Assembly (NCBI RefSeq): GCF_049116215.1
Contig: NZ_JAGDZB010000002.1
Span: forward strand, 186,001 to 250,000
Length of the DNA: 64,000 nt
Direction: 5' to 3'
Source of the DNA: Shimia sp049116215
Lineage (GTDB): Bacteria > Pseudomonadota > Alphaproteobacteria > Rhodobacterales > Rhodobacteraceae
Shown: one piece after another, positions 15,650-24,174 of the stretch
Layout: every line of letters begins with the position of its first letter
Numbering within the stretch: position 1 is the stretch's first letter
The notes under the pieces: model-generated
Told to the model about the DNA's origin: nothing
The model's database searches: none
Seen by the model: the letters and a program-made list of their open reading frames with translations, nothing else
Position numbers and translations under genes: made by a program

Positions 15650-17404
15650 ATGACACGTCAGATGACCGGAGCAAAAATGGTAGTTCAAGCCCTGAAGGAT
15701 CAGGGTGTGGACACAGTCTTTGGCTATCCCGGAGGGGCTGTCCTACCGATTTACGACGAGATTTTTCAGCAAAATGACATTCGCCACATCCTGGTGCGTC
15801 ACGAGCAAGGCGCGGTGCACGCCGCCGAAGGCTATGCCCGTTCCACCGGCAAGGTTGGCGTGGCGCTGGTGACCTCTGGCCCCGGCGCGACAAACGCTGT
15901 GACCGGCCTGACCGATGCTTTGCTGGACTCGATCCCAATTCTGGTTCTAACCGGTCAGGTGCCAACCTTCATGATCGGCTCTGACGCCTTTCAGGAAGCA
16001 GACACCGTTGGCATCACCCGCCCGTGCACCAAACACAACTGGCTGGCCAAAGACACCGACACCTTGGCGGAAACCCTGCATCAGGCGTTCCACGTGGCCC
16101 AGTCCGGCCGTCCCGGCCCGGTGTTGGTGGACATCCCCAAAGACGTGCAATTTGCCAATGGCACCTACACAGCACCACAGAAATCCGACACGTCCATCTA
16201 TGCGCCGGAAACCAAAGGTGACATCACCGCGATCAACGAGCTGGTTGAGGCGATGGAAAAGGCCGAACGCCCAGTGTTCTACACCGGCGGTGGTGTGATC
16301 AACTCCGGCCCCAAAGCCTCCAAACTGCTGCGCGAGTTGGTGGAAGCCACCGGCATCCCAATCACCTCCACGCTGATGGGCCTTGGTGCTTATCCGGCGT
16401 CGGGCGAAAACTGGCTGGGTATGCTGGGCATGCACGGCCTCTATGAAGCCAACATGGCGATGCATGACTGCGACCTGATGATCAACATCGGCGCGCGTTT
16501 TGATGACCGCATCACCGGCCTCATCTCCGCATTCTCGCCCAACTCGATCAAAGCCCACATCGACATCGACCCCTCCTCGATCAATAAGGTGATCCCGGCG
16601 GATATCCCAATTGTGGGCGACGTGGAAAGCGTGCTGACAGACATCCTGAAGGTCTGGAAAGCGCGTGGGCGCACTGTCAACCGCGAGGCCATTGCCAATT
16701 GGCAAAGCCAGATCAGCGATTGGCGCAAAGTGGAATGCCTGAAATACACTCAGGAAGGCAAGGTCATCAAACCTCAGTACGCGCTGGAGCGGCTTGAGGC
16801 GCTGACCAAGGAGCATGACCGCTACATCACCACCGAAGTCGGCCAGCACCAGATGTGGGCCGCACAATACCTTGGTTTTGAAGATCCCAACCGCTGGATG
16901 ACCTCCGGCGGCCTCGGCACCATGGGCTACGGCACCCCTGCCTCCATTGGTGTGCAGGTAGCGCATCCCGACAGCCTGGTGATCAACGTAGCAGGCGAAG
17001 CCTCCTGGCTGATGAACATGCAGGAAATGGGCACCGCGGTGCAATTCCGCCTGCCAGTGAAACAGTTCATCTTGAACAACGAACGCCTCGGCATGGTGCG
17101 TCAGTGGCAGGAGCTGCTGCACGGCGAACGCTACAGCCACAGCTGGTCTGAAGCCCTGCCTGATTTTGTGAAGCTCGCCGAAGCCTTTGGCGCCAAGGGC
17201 ATCATCTGCTCCGATCCAGATGACCTGGACGAGGCGATCATGGAAATGATCAATTACGACGGCCCGGTGATCTTTGATTGTCTGGTGGAGAAACACGAGA
17301 ACTGCTTCCCGATGATCCCGTCGGGCAAGCCGCACAACGAAATGCTTCTGGGCGAAGCCAGCACGCAGGGCGTTATCCAAGCCGGCGGCGCGGTGATGGT
17401 GTAA
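15650..17404 (+). CDS. ilvI: Acetolactate synthase, large (catalytic) subunit
   Basis: A 584-residue ThDP enzyme that condenses two pyruvates, or pyruvate with 2-oxobutyrate, in valine, leucine and isoleucine synthesis. Visible features: VDTVFGYPGGAVLPIYD with the catalytic Glu region following (RHEQGAVHAAEGYARSTGK), the FAD-binding middle domain, and the ThDP/Mg motif GEASWLMNMQEMGTAVQF near the C-terminus. I chose the second of two adjacent ATGs (15650) because GGAG is then six bases away; 15647 is the alternative. It is preceded by a complete attenuator and followed after 11 bp by the regulatory subunit gene. Confidence 0.96.
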   Translation: MTRQMTGAKMVVQALKDQGVDTVFGYPGGAVLPIYDEIFQQNDIRHILVRHEQGAVHAAEGYARSTGKVGVALVTSGPGATNAVTGLTDALLDSIPILVLTGQVPTFMIGSDAFQEADTVGITRPCTKHNWLAKDTDTLAETLHQAFHVAQSGRPGPVLVDIPKDVQFANGTYTAPQKSDTSIYAPETKGDITAINELVEAMEKAERPVFYTGGGVINSGPKASKLLRELVEATGIPITSTLMGLGAYPASGENWLGMLGMHGLYEANMAMHDCDLMINIGARFDDRITGLISAFSPNSIKAHIDIDPSSINKVIPADIPIVGDVESVLTDILKVWKARGRTVNREAIANWQSQISDWRKVECLKYTQEGKVIKPQYALERLEALTKEHDRYITTEVGQHQMWAAQYLGFEDPNRWMTSGGLGTMGYGTPASIGVQVAHPDSLVINVAGEASWLMNMQEMGTAVQFRLPVKQFILNNERLGMVRQWQELLHGERYSHSWSEALPDFVKLAEAFGAKGIICSDPDDLDEAIMEMINYDGPVIFDCLVEKHENCFPMIPSGKPHNEMLLGEASTQGVIQAGGAVMV

Positions 17405-17415
17405 GGAGAGAGATC

Positions 17416-17979
17416 ATGGCTGCTCTAAAAATCAAAAAAGGCTCCACGAGCCACTCCGCTTACAACCTACGTCCCAACTTTTCGGATGAGGTCGAAACCC
17501 ACACACTGGCCGTTCTGGTGGACAACGAACCCGGCGTTCTGGCGCGGGTGATTGGCCTGTTTGCCGGGCGTGGTTACAACATCGAAAGCCTGACCGTAGC
17601 CGAAGTGGACCACACCGGTCACCTGTCGCGCATCACCATCGTAACCACCGGTACACCGCAGGTGATTGAACAGATCAAAGCGCAGTTGGGCCGCATCGTG
17701 TCGGTGCATGACGTGCATGATCTGACCGTTGAAGGTGCCTCTGTGGAGCGCGAACTGGCCCTGTTCAAAGTGGCTGGCACAGGTGAAAAACGCGTTGAAG
17801 CCCTGCGGCTGGCCGATATCTTCCGCGCCAATGCGGTGGACAGCACGCTGGAAAGCTTTGTGTTTGAACTGACAGGCACCCCTGGCAAGATCGACGCCTT
17901 TGCTGACCTGATGCGCCCGCTTGGTCTCATCGAAGTGGCACGCACCGGTGTTGCCGCCTTGTCGCGCGGGTCCGAATAA
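17416..17979 (+). CDS. ilvN: Acetolactate synthase, small (regulatory) subunit
   Basis: A 187-residue regulatory subunit that confers valine feedback inhibition on the catalytic subunit. The N-terminal ACT domain has HTLAVLVDNEPGVLARVIGL and the conserved GRGYNIESLTV; the C-terminal domain has FRANAVDSTLESFVFELTG and PLGLIEVARTGVAALSRG. Start at ATG 17416 behind AAGGAGAG; the frame is open further upstream inside the large-subunit gene. The same operon and attenuator control both. Often called ilvH when paired with ilvI. Confidence 0.95.
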   Translation: MAALKIKKGSTSHSAYNLRPNFSDEVETHTLAVLVDNEPGVLARVIGLFAGRGYNIESLTVAEVDHTGHLSRITIVTTGTPQVIEQIKAQLGRIVSVHDVHDLTVEGASVERELALFKVAGTGEKRVEALRLADIFRANAVDSTLESFVFELTGTPGKIDAFADLMRPLGLIEVARTGVAALSRGSE

Positions 17980-18001
17980 ATCCTTACGCCATAGCGCAGC
18001 A

Positions 18002-18030
18002 AAAAGGGGCCGATTGGCCCCTTTTCTTTT
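18002..18030 (+). terminator. Terminator of the ilv operon
   Basis: AAAGGGGCC - GATT - GGCCCCTTT hairpin followed by TCTTTT. Confidence 0.85.
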
Positions 18031-18061
18031 GTCTGGTTGTCTTGGCTGCGCCGAAACTCAG

Positions 18062-18445
18062 CTAACTGACTTTGCGCGACCGTGCGACCGCCTCCAAGTC
18101 AATCACTTCCGCCGACGCGCCTGCGTCCCCCGCCGCATCCGGCAAATGCAGAGCCGCCCGCAACGCGCGCGCAACCTTTCCGGTTTCCACCGCCATCGCC
18201 GCCTGCAACAGGTGCTCCGCCAATGGCGTCCCCGGAGCGAGACGGCGCAGGTTTACCGCACGCCGCTGATCGCCAACCAACATCACTTTAAAAATCACCA
18301 GATCCCCGGCCGCCAAAACCACGGCATCACTCCCCAAAGCGGCCGTATCTGTTTCTGCGGAGTAGTAGGCCAAGTCCGCGTGATCTTCACACCAAATTAC
18401 CGCTGTACCACTCTTGTTGTCATGCCAGAGCACAACCCCATTCAT
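18062..18445 (-). CDS. Conserved hypothetical protein (127 aa)
   Basis: Starts at ATG 18445 with GGAGGGAAAGG just upstream, a strong ribosome site that rules out the longer frame. The protein opens MNGVVLWHDNKSGTAVIWCE, a compact beta-rich region reminiscent of small nucleic-acid-binding barrels. A hydrophobic strand pattern follows (AVVLAAGDLVIFKVMLV), then a helical C-terminus. I recognise related Roseobacter hypotheticals but no named domain. It diverges from an HTH regulator gene at 18694, with 248 bp between them. Confidence 0.65.
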   Translation of the reverse strand: MNGVVLWHDNKSGTAVIWCEDHADLAYYSAETDTAALGSDAVVLAAGDLVIFKVMLVGDQRRAVNLRRLAPGTPLAEHLLQAAMAVETGKVARALRAALHLPDAAGDAGASAEVIDLEAVARSRKVS

Positions 18446-18693
18446 TCCTTTCCCTCCCCTAAACGCGTTATGTCCCGTGCACAGATGCCCCAGCCCAAAA
18501 CACAGCTGGCGCATGTCCCTGCCCCAGCCTACAGCCAGTTTCCCATCAACCCATGGCCAATTTTGTGTCGACCCCATTGCAAGCTGGTGCCAATATGCGC
18601 CAAGATGACGCCATTCAGCGTCGAAATTGACCACAAGCGGATTTTGCACACGTTCTGCGAGTTTTTCAATGACAAACACAGCCGGAGAGCCAA

Positions 18694-19509
18694 TTGTCAC
18701 AACCCGAACCTGTATTAGATACCGAAACACATCCTGCTGAGCTGCGTCAAATGTTTGGGCGAAATTTGCGGGCGCTTTGCGCCCCTTACCGCTCGATATC
18801 CGACCTGTGCCGCCAATTGGGAATCAACCGCACTCAGTTCAACCGATACCTGTCTGGTGAGAGTTTTCCACGCCCTGACGTCCTACATATCATCTGCGCA
18901 TTTTTTGACGTCGACGCGCGCATTCTTCTGGAACCTCTGGAAAACCTCGACACCCGCCCGGGCGTGCTCAATCACCCCTTTCTTGAGGGCAACATTGGGA
19001 GCGGCATGCAAGCTCTGACCGAAGACGCCTTCCCCTCCGGCTTCTACCGCTTCTCCCGCAAGAGCTTTGTCGAAACTGATCTGGTTGTGATTGGGCTGGT
19101 CTATGTGTTCCGCGACAATCAATACACCTTCCTGCGCGGCTATGAACCCCGCGCCGCCATGAGCACCCACGGCTTGCCAACCAACGGCCCGTTGCGCGAA
19201 TTCCGCGGCTACATCTCCCCCCAAGAAGATGGCATTTCCATCAACGTCTCCCATCGGCACAACATGGCCGCCACCTTTGGCTACCTCGGCCGCGTCGCAG
19301 CCTTCCAAAACAAGTTCTGGCTTGGCTATTCCGCCCGCCCCACCCGCGAGACCCTGCGTGGTCGCCGCGTGGCGCGCATGGTTTATGAGCATATGGATCT
19401 GCCGTTGCGAGATATTGTGTCTTTCGCACGCAGCACAGGATATGTGGACCCCGATGACTTGCCCGATTTCCACCGGCGTCACCTGATGCTGGACACCCCG
19501 TTTACCTGA
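18694..19509 (+). CDS. Helix-turn-helix transcriptional regulator
   Basis: A 271-residue protein from a TTG start at 18694 preceded by GGAGAG. Residues about 15-70 form a Cro/C1-type HTH: FGRNLRALCAPYRSISDLCR then LGINRTQFNRYLSGESFPRP. The remaining 200 residues show no named ligand domain that I recognise; they contain RFSRKSFVETDLVVIGLVYV and SHRHNMAATFGYLGR. Probably a ligand-responsive regulator. It stands directly upstream of the Rieske oxygenase gene on the same strand, and control of that gene is a reasonable inference. Confidence 0.8.
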   Translation: MSQPEPVLDTETHPAELRQMFGRNLRALCAPYRSISDLCRQLGINRTQFNRYLSGESFPRPDVLHIICAFFDVDARILLEPLENLDTRPGVLNHPFLEGNIGSGMQALTEDAFPSGFYRFSRKSFVETDLVVIGLVYVFRDNQYTFLRGYEPRAAMSTHGLPTNGPLREFRGYISPQEDGISINVSHRHNMAATFGYLGRVAAFQNKFWLGYSARPTRETLRGRRVARMVYEHMDLPLRDIVSFARSTGYVDPDDLPDFHRRHLMLDTPFT

Positions 19510-19601
19510 CGGGCGCTTCTGCATCATCCTCTGTCGCAGACAGACCGGACCGAGCTCGATCTCTCCGCATACCCTTCCTGTGCCAGCCACAGGAGCCCGC
19601 T

Positions 19602-20756
19602 ATGTCAGACCGGAAGCCATTCCCCGATCCCCTCACCGCCGTGCGCCGCCCCGTGACCACAGCCAATGGCTTGCCCAACGCCCATTACACCGACCCTGCC
19701 GTGTTTGCAGAAGAAACCGACGCCCTCCTCAAGGCCACCTGGGCCGGCCTCGCCGCGGCCTCTGATGTGCCAGACCCCGGCGATGCGGTGCCGCTGACCT
19801 TCCTTGGCATGCCGCTGCTACTCCTGCGGGACAAGACTGGCACCGTGCGTGTGTTCAACAACGTCTGCCGCCATAGGGGTATGATCCTCGTAGAAGAACC
19901 CCGCAAAATCGAAGGCGCCATCCGCTGTCCGTACCACTCCTGGTGTTACGCCACCGACGGCCGTTTGGTCACCACACCCCACGTCGGCGGTCCCGGCCAA
20001 AACACCGACCCAAATATAGATCGTGCCACACTTGGCCTGATCGAAGTCCGCTCGCACATCTGGCACGACATTGTCTTCATCAACATCTCCGGTGGCGCCC
20101 CAGCCTTTGAAGAGCAACACGCCGCCCTGCTGTCCCGCTGGCACGCCTTTGACAAACCCCACATCCACGGCGGCACAGACAGCCGCTTCACACTCGATGT
20201 TGCCACCAACTGGAAGCTGGCCGTGGAAAACTACTGCGAAAGCTACCACCTGCCCTGGGTCCACCCCGGTCTCAACAGCTATTCCCGCCTCGAGGATCAC
20301 TACAACATCGTCGAACCGGGCCAGTTTTCCGGCCAGGGCACCCACGTCTACCGCCAGCTCACGTCTGAGGACGGCACCACCTTCCCCGACTTCGCCAACC
20401 TGCCCGCTTTCTGGGACCAAGGCGCCGAATACGTCGCGCTCTACCCCAACGTGCTCCTAGGCGCCCAGCGCGACCACGCCTTTGCCATCATCCTGGAACC
20501 TCTCGCCCACAATCAAACCCGCGAGCATGTGCACCTCTTTTACGCCAACCAAGAAACCAACGACGCCCTGCGCGCCACAAACGCTGCCCAATGGAAACAG
20601 GTGTTTGAAGAGGACATCTTTGTGGTCGAAGGCATGCAACGTGGCCGCTCCGCCCCACATTTTGACGGCGGACGCTTTTCTCCCGCCATGGACGCGCCCA
20701 CTCATTGCTTTCATGACTGGGTCGCCACGCGCCTGCAAGCACACCGCGGCCTATGA
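19602..20756 (+). CDS. Rieske-type aromatic ring-hydroxylating / demethylating oxygenase alpha subunit
   Basis: A 384-residue oxygenase. The Rieske cluster ligands are CRHRGM near residue 89 and CPYHSW 17 residues later. The mononuclear iron site is in NWKLAVENYCESYHLPWVHP, with the bridging Asp/Glu and two His. Overall length and the single iron domain resemble the family that includes glycine-betaine and carnitine monooxygenases as well as aromatic dioxygenases, so a quaternary-amine substrate is possible but unproven. No reductase gene is next to it. The start is preceded by GGAGCCCGCT. The stop overlaps the next gene by ATGA. Confidence 0.88.
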   Translation: MSDRKPFPDPLTAVRRPVTTANGLPNAHYTDPAVFAEETDALLKATWAGLAAASDVPDPGDAVPLTFLGMPLLLLRDKTGTVRVFNNVCRHRGMILVEEPRKIEGAIRCPYHSWCYATDGRLVTTPHVGGPGQNTDPNIDRATLGLIEVRSHIWHDIVFINISGGAPAFEEQHAALLSRWHAFDKPHIHGGTDSRFTLDVATNWKLAVENYCESYHLPWVHPGLNSYSRLEDHYNIVEPGQFSGQGTHVYRQLTSEDGTTFPDFANLPAFWDQGAEYVALYPNVLLGAQRDHAFAIILEPLAHNQTREHVHLFYANQETNDALRATNAAQWKQVFEEDIFVVEGMQRGRSAPHFDGGRFSPAMDAPTHCFHDWVATRLQAHRGL

Positions 20757-20965
20757 GCAACTTGGAAAATCTCCTACTTGCCGCCCATGACGCAGACGAC
20801 AAAGTGGCGCTGGTCTTGCTCTACGAGGAAGCTTCAGCCGCTGCGGACACACCCGAGGCAAAAGGCTTCTACCTCACCCAAGCCTTGGTTTACGCGTTGG
20901 AGATCGGCCACCCCAAGGCAGCCGATTTGCGCCAAAAACTCAGAGCCACGGGCCGTGAGAACTAA
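20753..20965 (+). CDS. Small protein translationally coupled to the Rieske oxygenase (70 aa)
   Basis: A 70-residue protein whose ATG overlaps the oxygenase stop (ATGA). It is predicted to be almost wholly helical: NLENLLLAAHDADDKVALVL, then a helix around EAKGFYLTQALVYALEIG, a pattern like a single TPR-type helical pair. No catalytic residues are seen. The overlap suggests stoichiometric production with the oxygenase, for instance as an assembly or stability partner, but that is inference. Confidence 0.7.
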   Translation: MSNLENLLLAAHDADDKVALVLLYEEASAAADTPEAKGFYLTQALVYALEIGHPKAADLRQKLRATGREN

Positions 20966-20974
20966 CGCTGTACC

Positions 20975-21625
20975 TCAGTACATCGTCTCCCGATACCGCG
21001 CTTCCAATTGTGCATCGAGCTTGGCCATTTCCTCTGCATCCTCAGGCGCGCCCGTGCTCTGATCCAGCACCATCTTACTCAGCGAAGGCATCCCGCTACG
21101 GTCCTGTAACGACACAGGATCCCACAGCTTGGACCGGCGGAACGCTTTGGCACAGTGCAAAAACACTTCCCTCACCGACACCACAATCGCCGCGCGCGGC
21201 AACCGCTCCTGCACTTCCATCAGCGCCAGCAGCTCCGGATCCGTCGTCACCTGCGCCGTGCCATTCACACGTAGTGTCTCATCAAACCCGGGCACCAGAA
21301 AAATCAGGCCTACATTGCGATTGGCCACGATGTTGGTCAGGCTATCAATCCGGTTGTTGCCCGGCCGCTCCGGGATCACCAAGGTGCGCGCATTGAGCAC
21401 TTTCACAAAACCCTCAGGATCGCCACGTGGCGTCACATCCGCCAACCCGTCCGGCGCCTGCGTGCCCAAACACAAAAACGGCGACCGCGCGATAAAATCC
21501 CGCGCATGTTTGTCCAGATAGTCGATGCATTTCTTCTGCGACAAAGACTCAGGATTGGGTGTCTTAAACACCTCCCGCAACCCTGCCACATCCGAAATCA
21601 CAAACTCCGGCTTCAACTCACCCAT
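20975..21625 (-). CDS. Pyridoxamine 5'-phosphate oxidase-like flavin protein
   Basis: A 216-residue protein starting at ATG 21625 (MGELKPEFVISDVAGLREVF) with GAGG upstream. The split-barrel core is visible as ARSPFLCLGTQAPDGLADVT, then PRGDPEGFVKVLNARTLVIP and NVGLIFLVPGFDETLRVNG, typical of FMN- or F420-binding PNPOx-fold proteins, particularly the MSMEG_1061-like group of general stress reductases. True PdxH residues are not evident, so vitamin B6 synthesis is unlikely. It ends tail to tail with the small gene at 20753. Confidence 0.8.
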   Translation of the reverse strand: MGELKPEFVISDVAGLREVFKTPNPESLSQKKCIDYLDKHARDFIARSPFLCLGTQAPDGLADVTPRGDPEGFVKVLNARTLVIPERPGNNRIDSLTNIVANRNVGLIFLVPGFDETLRVNGTAQVTTDPELLALMEVQERLPRAAIVVSVREVFLHCAKAFRRSKLWDPVSLQDRSGMPSLSKMVLDQSTGAPEDAEEMAKLDAQLEARYRETMY

Positions 21626-21636
21626 TGTTTTTGCCC

Positions 21637-22512
21637 TCAGCCTTCTTCCTGCACACCCGCTGCTTTGATCAGCGCGTATAAATGCCAACTGCCATGGCCC
21701 AATACCGGCAGGCAAATCAACAATCCGAGAAACCCGGGCAGGAGCGCCAAGAACGTGACGCCCGCCACAATGGCCGCCCACATCAGCATCACCACAAAAT
21801 GGTTCTGCACATAAGCAAAGCTGGTGATCATCGCGGTCACAAAATCAATCTCCCGATCCAGCAACAGCGGCAAAGACAACACCGTGATCATGTACAGCAG
21901 AAGCGCAAACAGAAACCCGACAATCGAGCCGACCAGCAACATCGTGATGCCATTTGTGGTGGTGTAAATTTCAAACGAGCTCGACACATTGGTCATCGGC
22001 GCCAACCCGAGAAACAGCGCAAAAATCATATGTGCCAGAAAGAACCAGAACAGGAAAACAATGATGATGATGGCGCATATCGACGGCAGCTGCCGCTTGC
22101 TTTGGCGCCAAACCACACCGGCAATCAGCGGCCAATTGATCTCCCATCCCCGCTCCAGCCGCAGCGACACTTCATACAGCCCCACAGCGGCAAACGGTCC
22201 CAGCAGCGGGAAGCCAATCGCCGCAAAGGTCAGCCAATAGCTCTGCCCACTGGCCACGGTCAGCCAGGCCATCAGCCATCCGCCGATCACATAAAACAGC
22301 CCGAACCCAATCCCGTACATTGGCTTACGCACAAAATCCCGCAGACCCAGCTTCAGCGCCTGCCCGAGCATGCCCGGCTTCACGTCTCCCATGGCAGGAG
22401 CACCATGGGCCCGCTCGCCATTCTCGCTGCGTGCGGCGGACAGTTGCGTTTCGCTCATGGGTTTTTCAGGACCACGGTTTTCCCTCGCGCCCTCAAGTGT
22501 CTCCTCAGACAT
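21637..22512 (-). CDS. DUF2189 integral membrane protein
   Basis: A 291-residue inner-membrane protein. After a soluble N-terminus of about 55 residues come six hydrophobic segments, among them GIGFGLFYVIGGWLMAWL, LTFAAIGFPLLGPFAAVGLY, CAIIIIVFLFWFFLAHMIFA and AAIVAGVTFLALLPGFLGLL. The conserved WRQSKRQLPSI and the closing LPVLGHGSWHLYA are features of DUF2189, whose function is unknown. The ATG at 22512 is taken as the first in frame. It lies 11 bp before the PNPOx gene, so the two are probably cotranscribed. Confidence 0.8.
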   Translation of the reverse strand: MSEETLEGARENRGPEKPMSETQLSAARSENGERAHGAPAMGDVKPGMLGQALKLGLRDFVRKPMYGIGFGLFYVIGGWLMAWLTVASGQSYWLTFAAIGFPLLGPFAAVGLYEVSLRLERGWEINWPLIAGVVWRQSKRQLPSICAIIIIVFLFWFFLAHMIFALFLGLAPMTNVSSSFEIYTTTNGITMLLVGSIVGFLFALLLYMITVLSLPLLLDREIDFVTAMITSFAYVQNHFVVMLMWAAIVAGVTFLALLPGFLGLLICLPVLGHGSWHLYALIKAAGVQEEG

Positions 22513-22569
22513 ACGGCCTCCCTGCGCCTGCTCGCTCCCCGGCGATCAAAGCCGGTTTGCTGTCTTAAA

Positions 22570-23997
22570 TCAAGCGTTTGGAATGTGTGGCGGACGTTTC
22601 TGGGGCCATTGCGTCGCCATATGGTACGCCTCGGCAATTTCCAGCAGCCGGACATCCGCCCCCTTGGCGCCAATAAGCTGCATGCCCATGGGCAAACCAG
22701 CCGCGTTGAATCCCACCGGCACGCTGATCGCGGGCAGCCCAAGCAAGCTTGCTGGCACCATCACCTGCATCCAGCGGTGATACGTGTCCATCGCTACGCC
22801 AGCAATCTCCTTGGGCCAGTCCCACTCCGCCGCGAACGGGAACACCTGCGCCACCGGCAGCGCCAACACATCGAAGCGCTCAAACAACTTGGCTGCTGTC
22901 GCAAACCAATCCGAGCGCACCCGCGTGGCGTGGTGCAGCGCCATTGCGCCCATCTCCATGCCCCGTTTGATTTCCCACTGCGCCGCGGGTTTGAGCCGCT
23001 CCCGCTTGCCGTCATCCTCATATAGCGCGGCCAATTCCCCGGCCAAAGCAAAGGCGCGTAAGTCACTCCAGCTCTGATACATGGCCTCCGCATCAAACGG
23101 CGGGTCAACATCTTCCACCACAGTTCCAGCACCGCGCAGCACGTCCAGACCATCCTCACAAAGTGGCAAAATCCCCACCTCCATCGGCATCGCTCCGCCC
23201 CAGTCTCCCAGCCAGCCAAACCGCGCGCCTTCCACGGAGCAGACCTCCGGCAGATCCCAATCCTGCACCGGCATGTTAAACGGCACCCCCGGCTCAGCCT
23301 GCGCCATCACTGACAGCAACAACGCACAATCGCGCGGACTGCGCGCCATCGGTCCAATGGTGGACAACTGCTGCCAAAAGCTTTCCGCACCAACCTCTTT
23401 GGGCACCACGCCCCAGCTTGGCCGAAACCCATACACGTTGTTCCACCCCGCCGGATTGCGCAGGCTGCCCATCATGTCGCTGCCATCCGCCAGCGCCACC
23501 ATGTTCATCGCCAAAGCCGCGCCAGCCCCGCCGGAACTGCCCCCTGCCGTCCGACTGGCATCAAAGGGGTTCAACGTCACCCCATGCACCGGATTGTAAC
23601 TGTGGGAGCCCAACCCAAACTCCGGCACATTGGTCTTGCCAATAAAGATCGCCCCGGCCGCCCGCATCCGCGCAACAAACGCGCTGTCACTGTCGGCCAC
23701 ACGATCCACAAACAATGGGCTGCCCTCGGTGGTCCGCATGCCTTTCACATGCGAGAGCGCTTTCACCGCAATGGGCATGCCATGCAACGCGCGGCGCTCA
23801 GAAACCGGAACCGCATCCGCCGCCCGCGCCTCCGCCAACAGCTCGACCTCGTCCCGCAAATCCACAATCGCGTTCACCGCGGGGTTCCGCTCCCTTAACC
23901 GCGCCAAGGTTGCCGTCATCACGGCCTCCGCGCTCAGATCCCCGCTGCGCAACGCCGCTGCCAGCTTGCCTGCATCCCAATCCAGAAACTCTGCCAT
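22570..23997 (-). CDS. Amidase (amidase-signature family)
   Basis: A 475-residue enzyme with the Ser-cisSer-Lys triad of the amidase-signature family. The catalytic Lys is in MPIAVKALSHVKGM near residue 78, and the Gly/Ser-rich region GGSSGGAGAALA near residue 154 carries the two serines. Upstream FIGKTNVPEFGLGSH is also conserved. Such enzymes hydrolyse amides, ureido compounds or Glu-tRNA; absence of gatB or gatC next door argues against GatA. Substrate unknown. Confidence 0.88.
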   Translation of the reverse strand: MAEFLDWDAGKLAAALRSGDLSAEAVMTATLARLRERNPAVNAIVDLRDEVELLAEARAADAVPVSERRALHGMPIAVKALSHVKGMRTTEGSPLFVDRVADSDSAFVARMRAAGAIFIGKTNVPEFGLGSHSYNPVHGVTLNPFDASRTAGGSSGGAGAALAMNMVALADGSDMMGSLRNPAGWNNVYGFRPSWGVVPKEVGAESFWQQLSTIGPMARSPRDCALLLSVMAQAEPGVPFNMPVQDWDLPEVCSVEGARFGWLGDWGGAMPMEVGILPLCEDGLDVLRGAGTVVEDVDPPFDAEAMYQSWSDLRAFALAGELAALYEDDGKRERLKPAAQWEIKRGMEMGAMALHHATRVRSDWFATAAKLFERFDVLALPVAQVFPFAAEWDWPKEIAGVAMDTYHRWMQVMVPASLLGLPAISVPVGFNAAGLPMGMQLIGAKGADVRLLEIAEAYHMATQWPQKRPPHIPNA

Positions 23998-24061
23998 ACC
24001 CTGCTCCTCCTCCCTCTCAGAGGATCATGAACAGGTTAAACACACAAGCGTAGGCACAAAC

Positions 24062-24090
24062 AAAAAGCGCCTCACCTTTCGGTGACGCGC
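24062..24090 (-). terminator. Terminator downstream of prfB
   Basis: On the minus strand GCGCGTCACC-GAAA-GGTGAGGCGC, one mismatch, followed by TTTTTGTTTG. Confidence 0.75.
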
Positions 24091-24108
24091 CTGCACATTC
24101 TCATTCCA

Positions 24109-24157
24109 CAAATATCCTGGGGGAGTCACCGCCCGCGGTGACGGGGGCAAAGCCCCC
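24109..24157 (-). repeat. Dispersed double-hairpin repeat, copy 1
   Basis: Read on the minus strand: GGGGGC-TTT-GCCCCC, then GTCACCGC-G-GGCGGTGAC, then TCCCCCAGGATATTTG. It begins 17 nt after the prfB stop codon. A second copy is at 35214-35260. The outer sequence is nearly identical, while the second hairpin differs with its pairing retained. Confidence 0.75.
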
Positions 24158-24174
24158 TCAACTCTGTCACGACC

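Noticed and set aside
15947..17380. Open frame of 477 codons opposite the acetolactate synthase gene
   Set aside because: Antisense shadow; His/Val-rich composition and no ribosome site.
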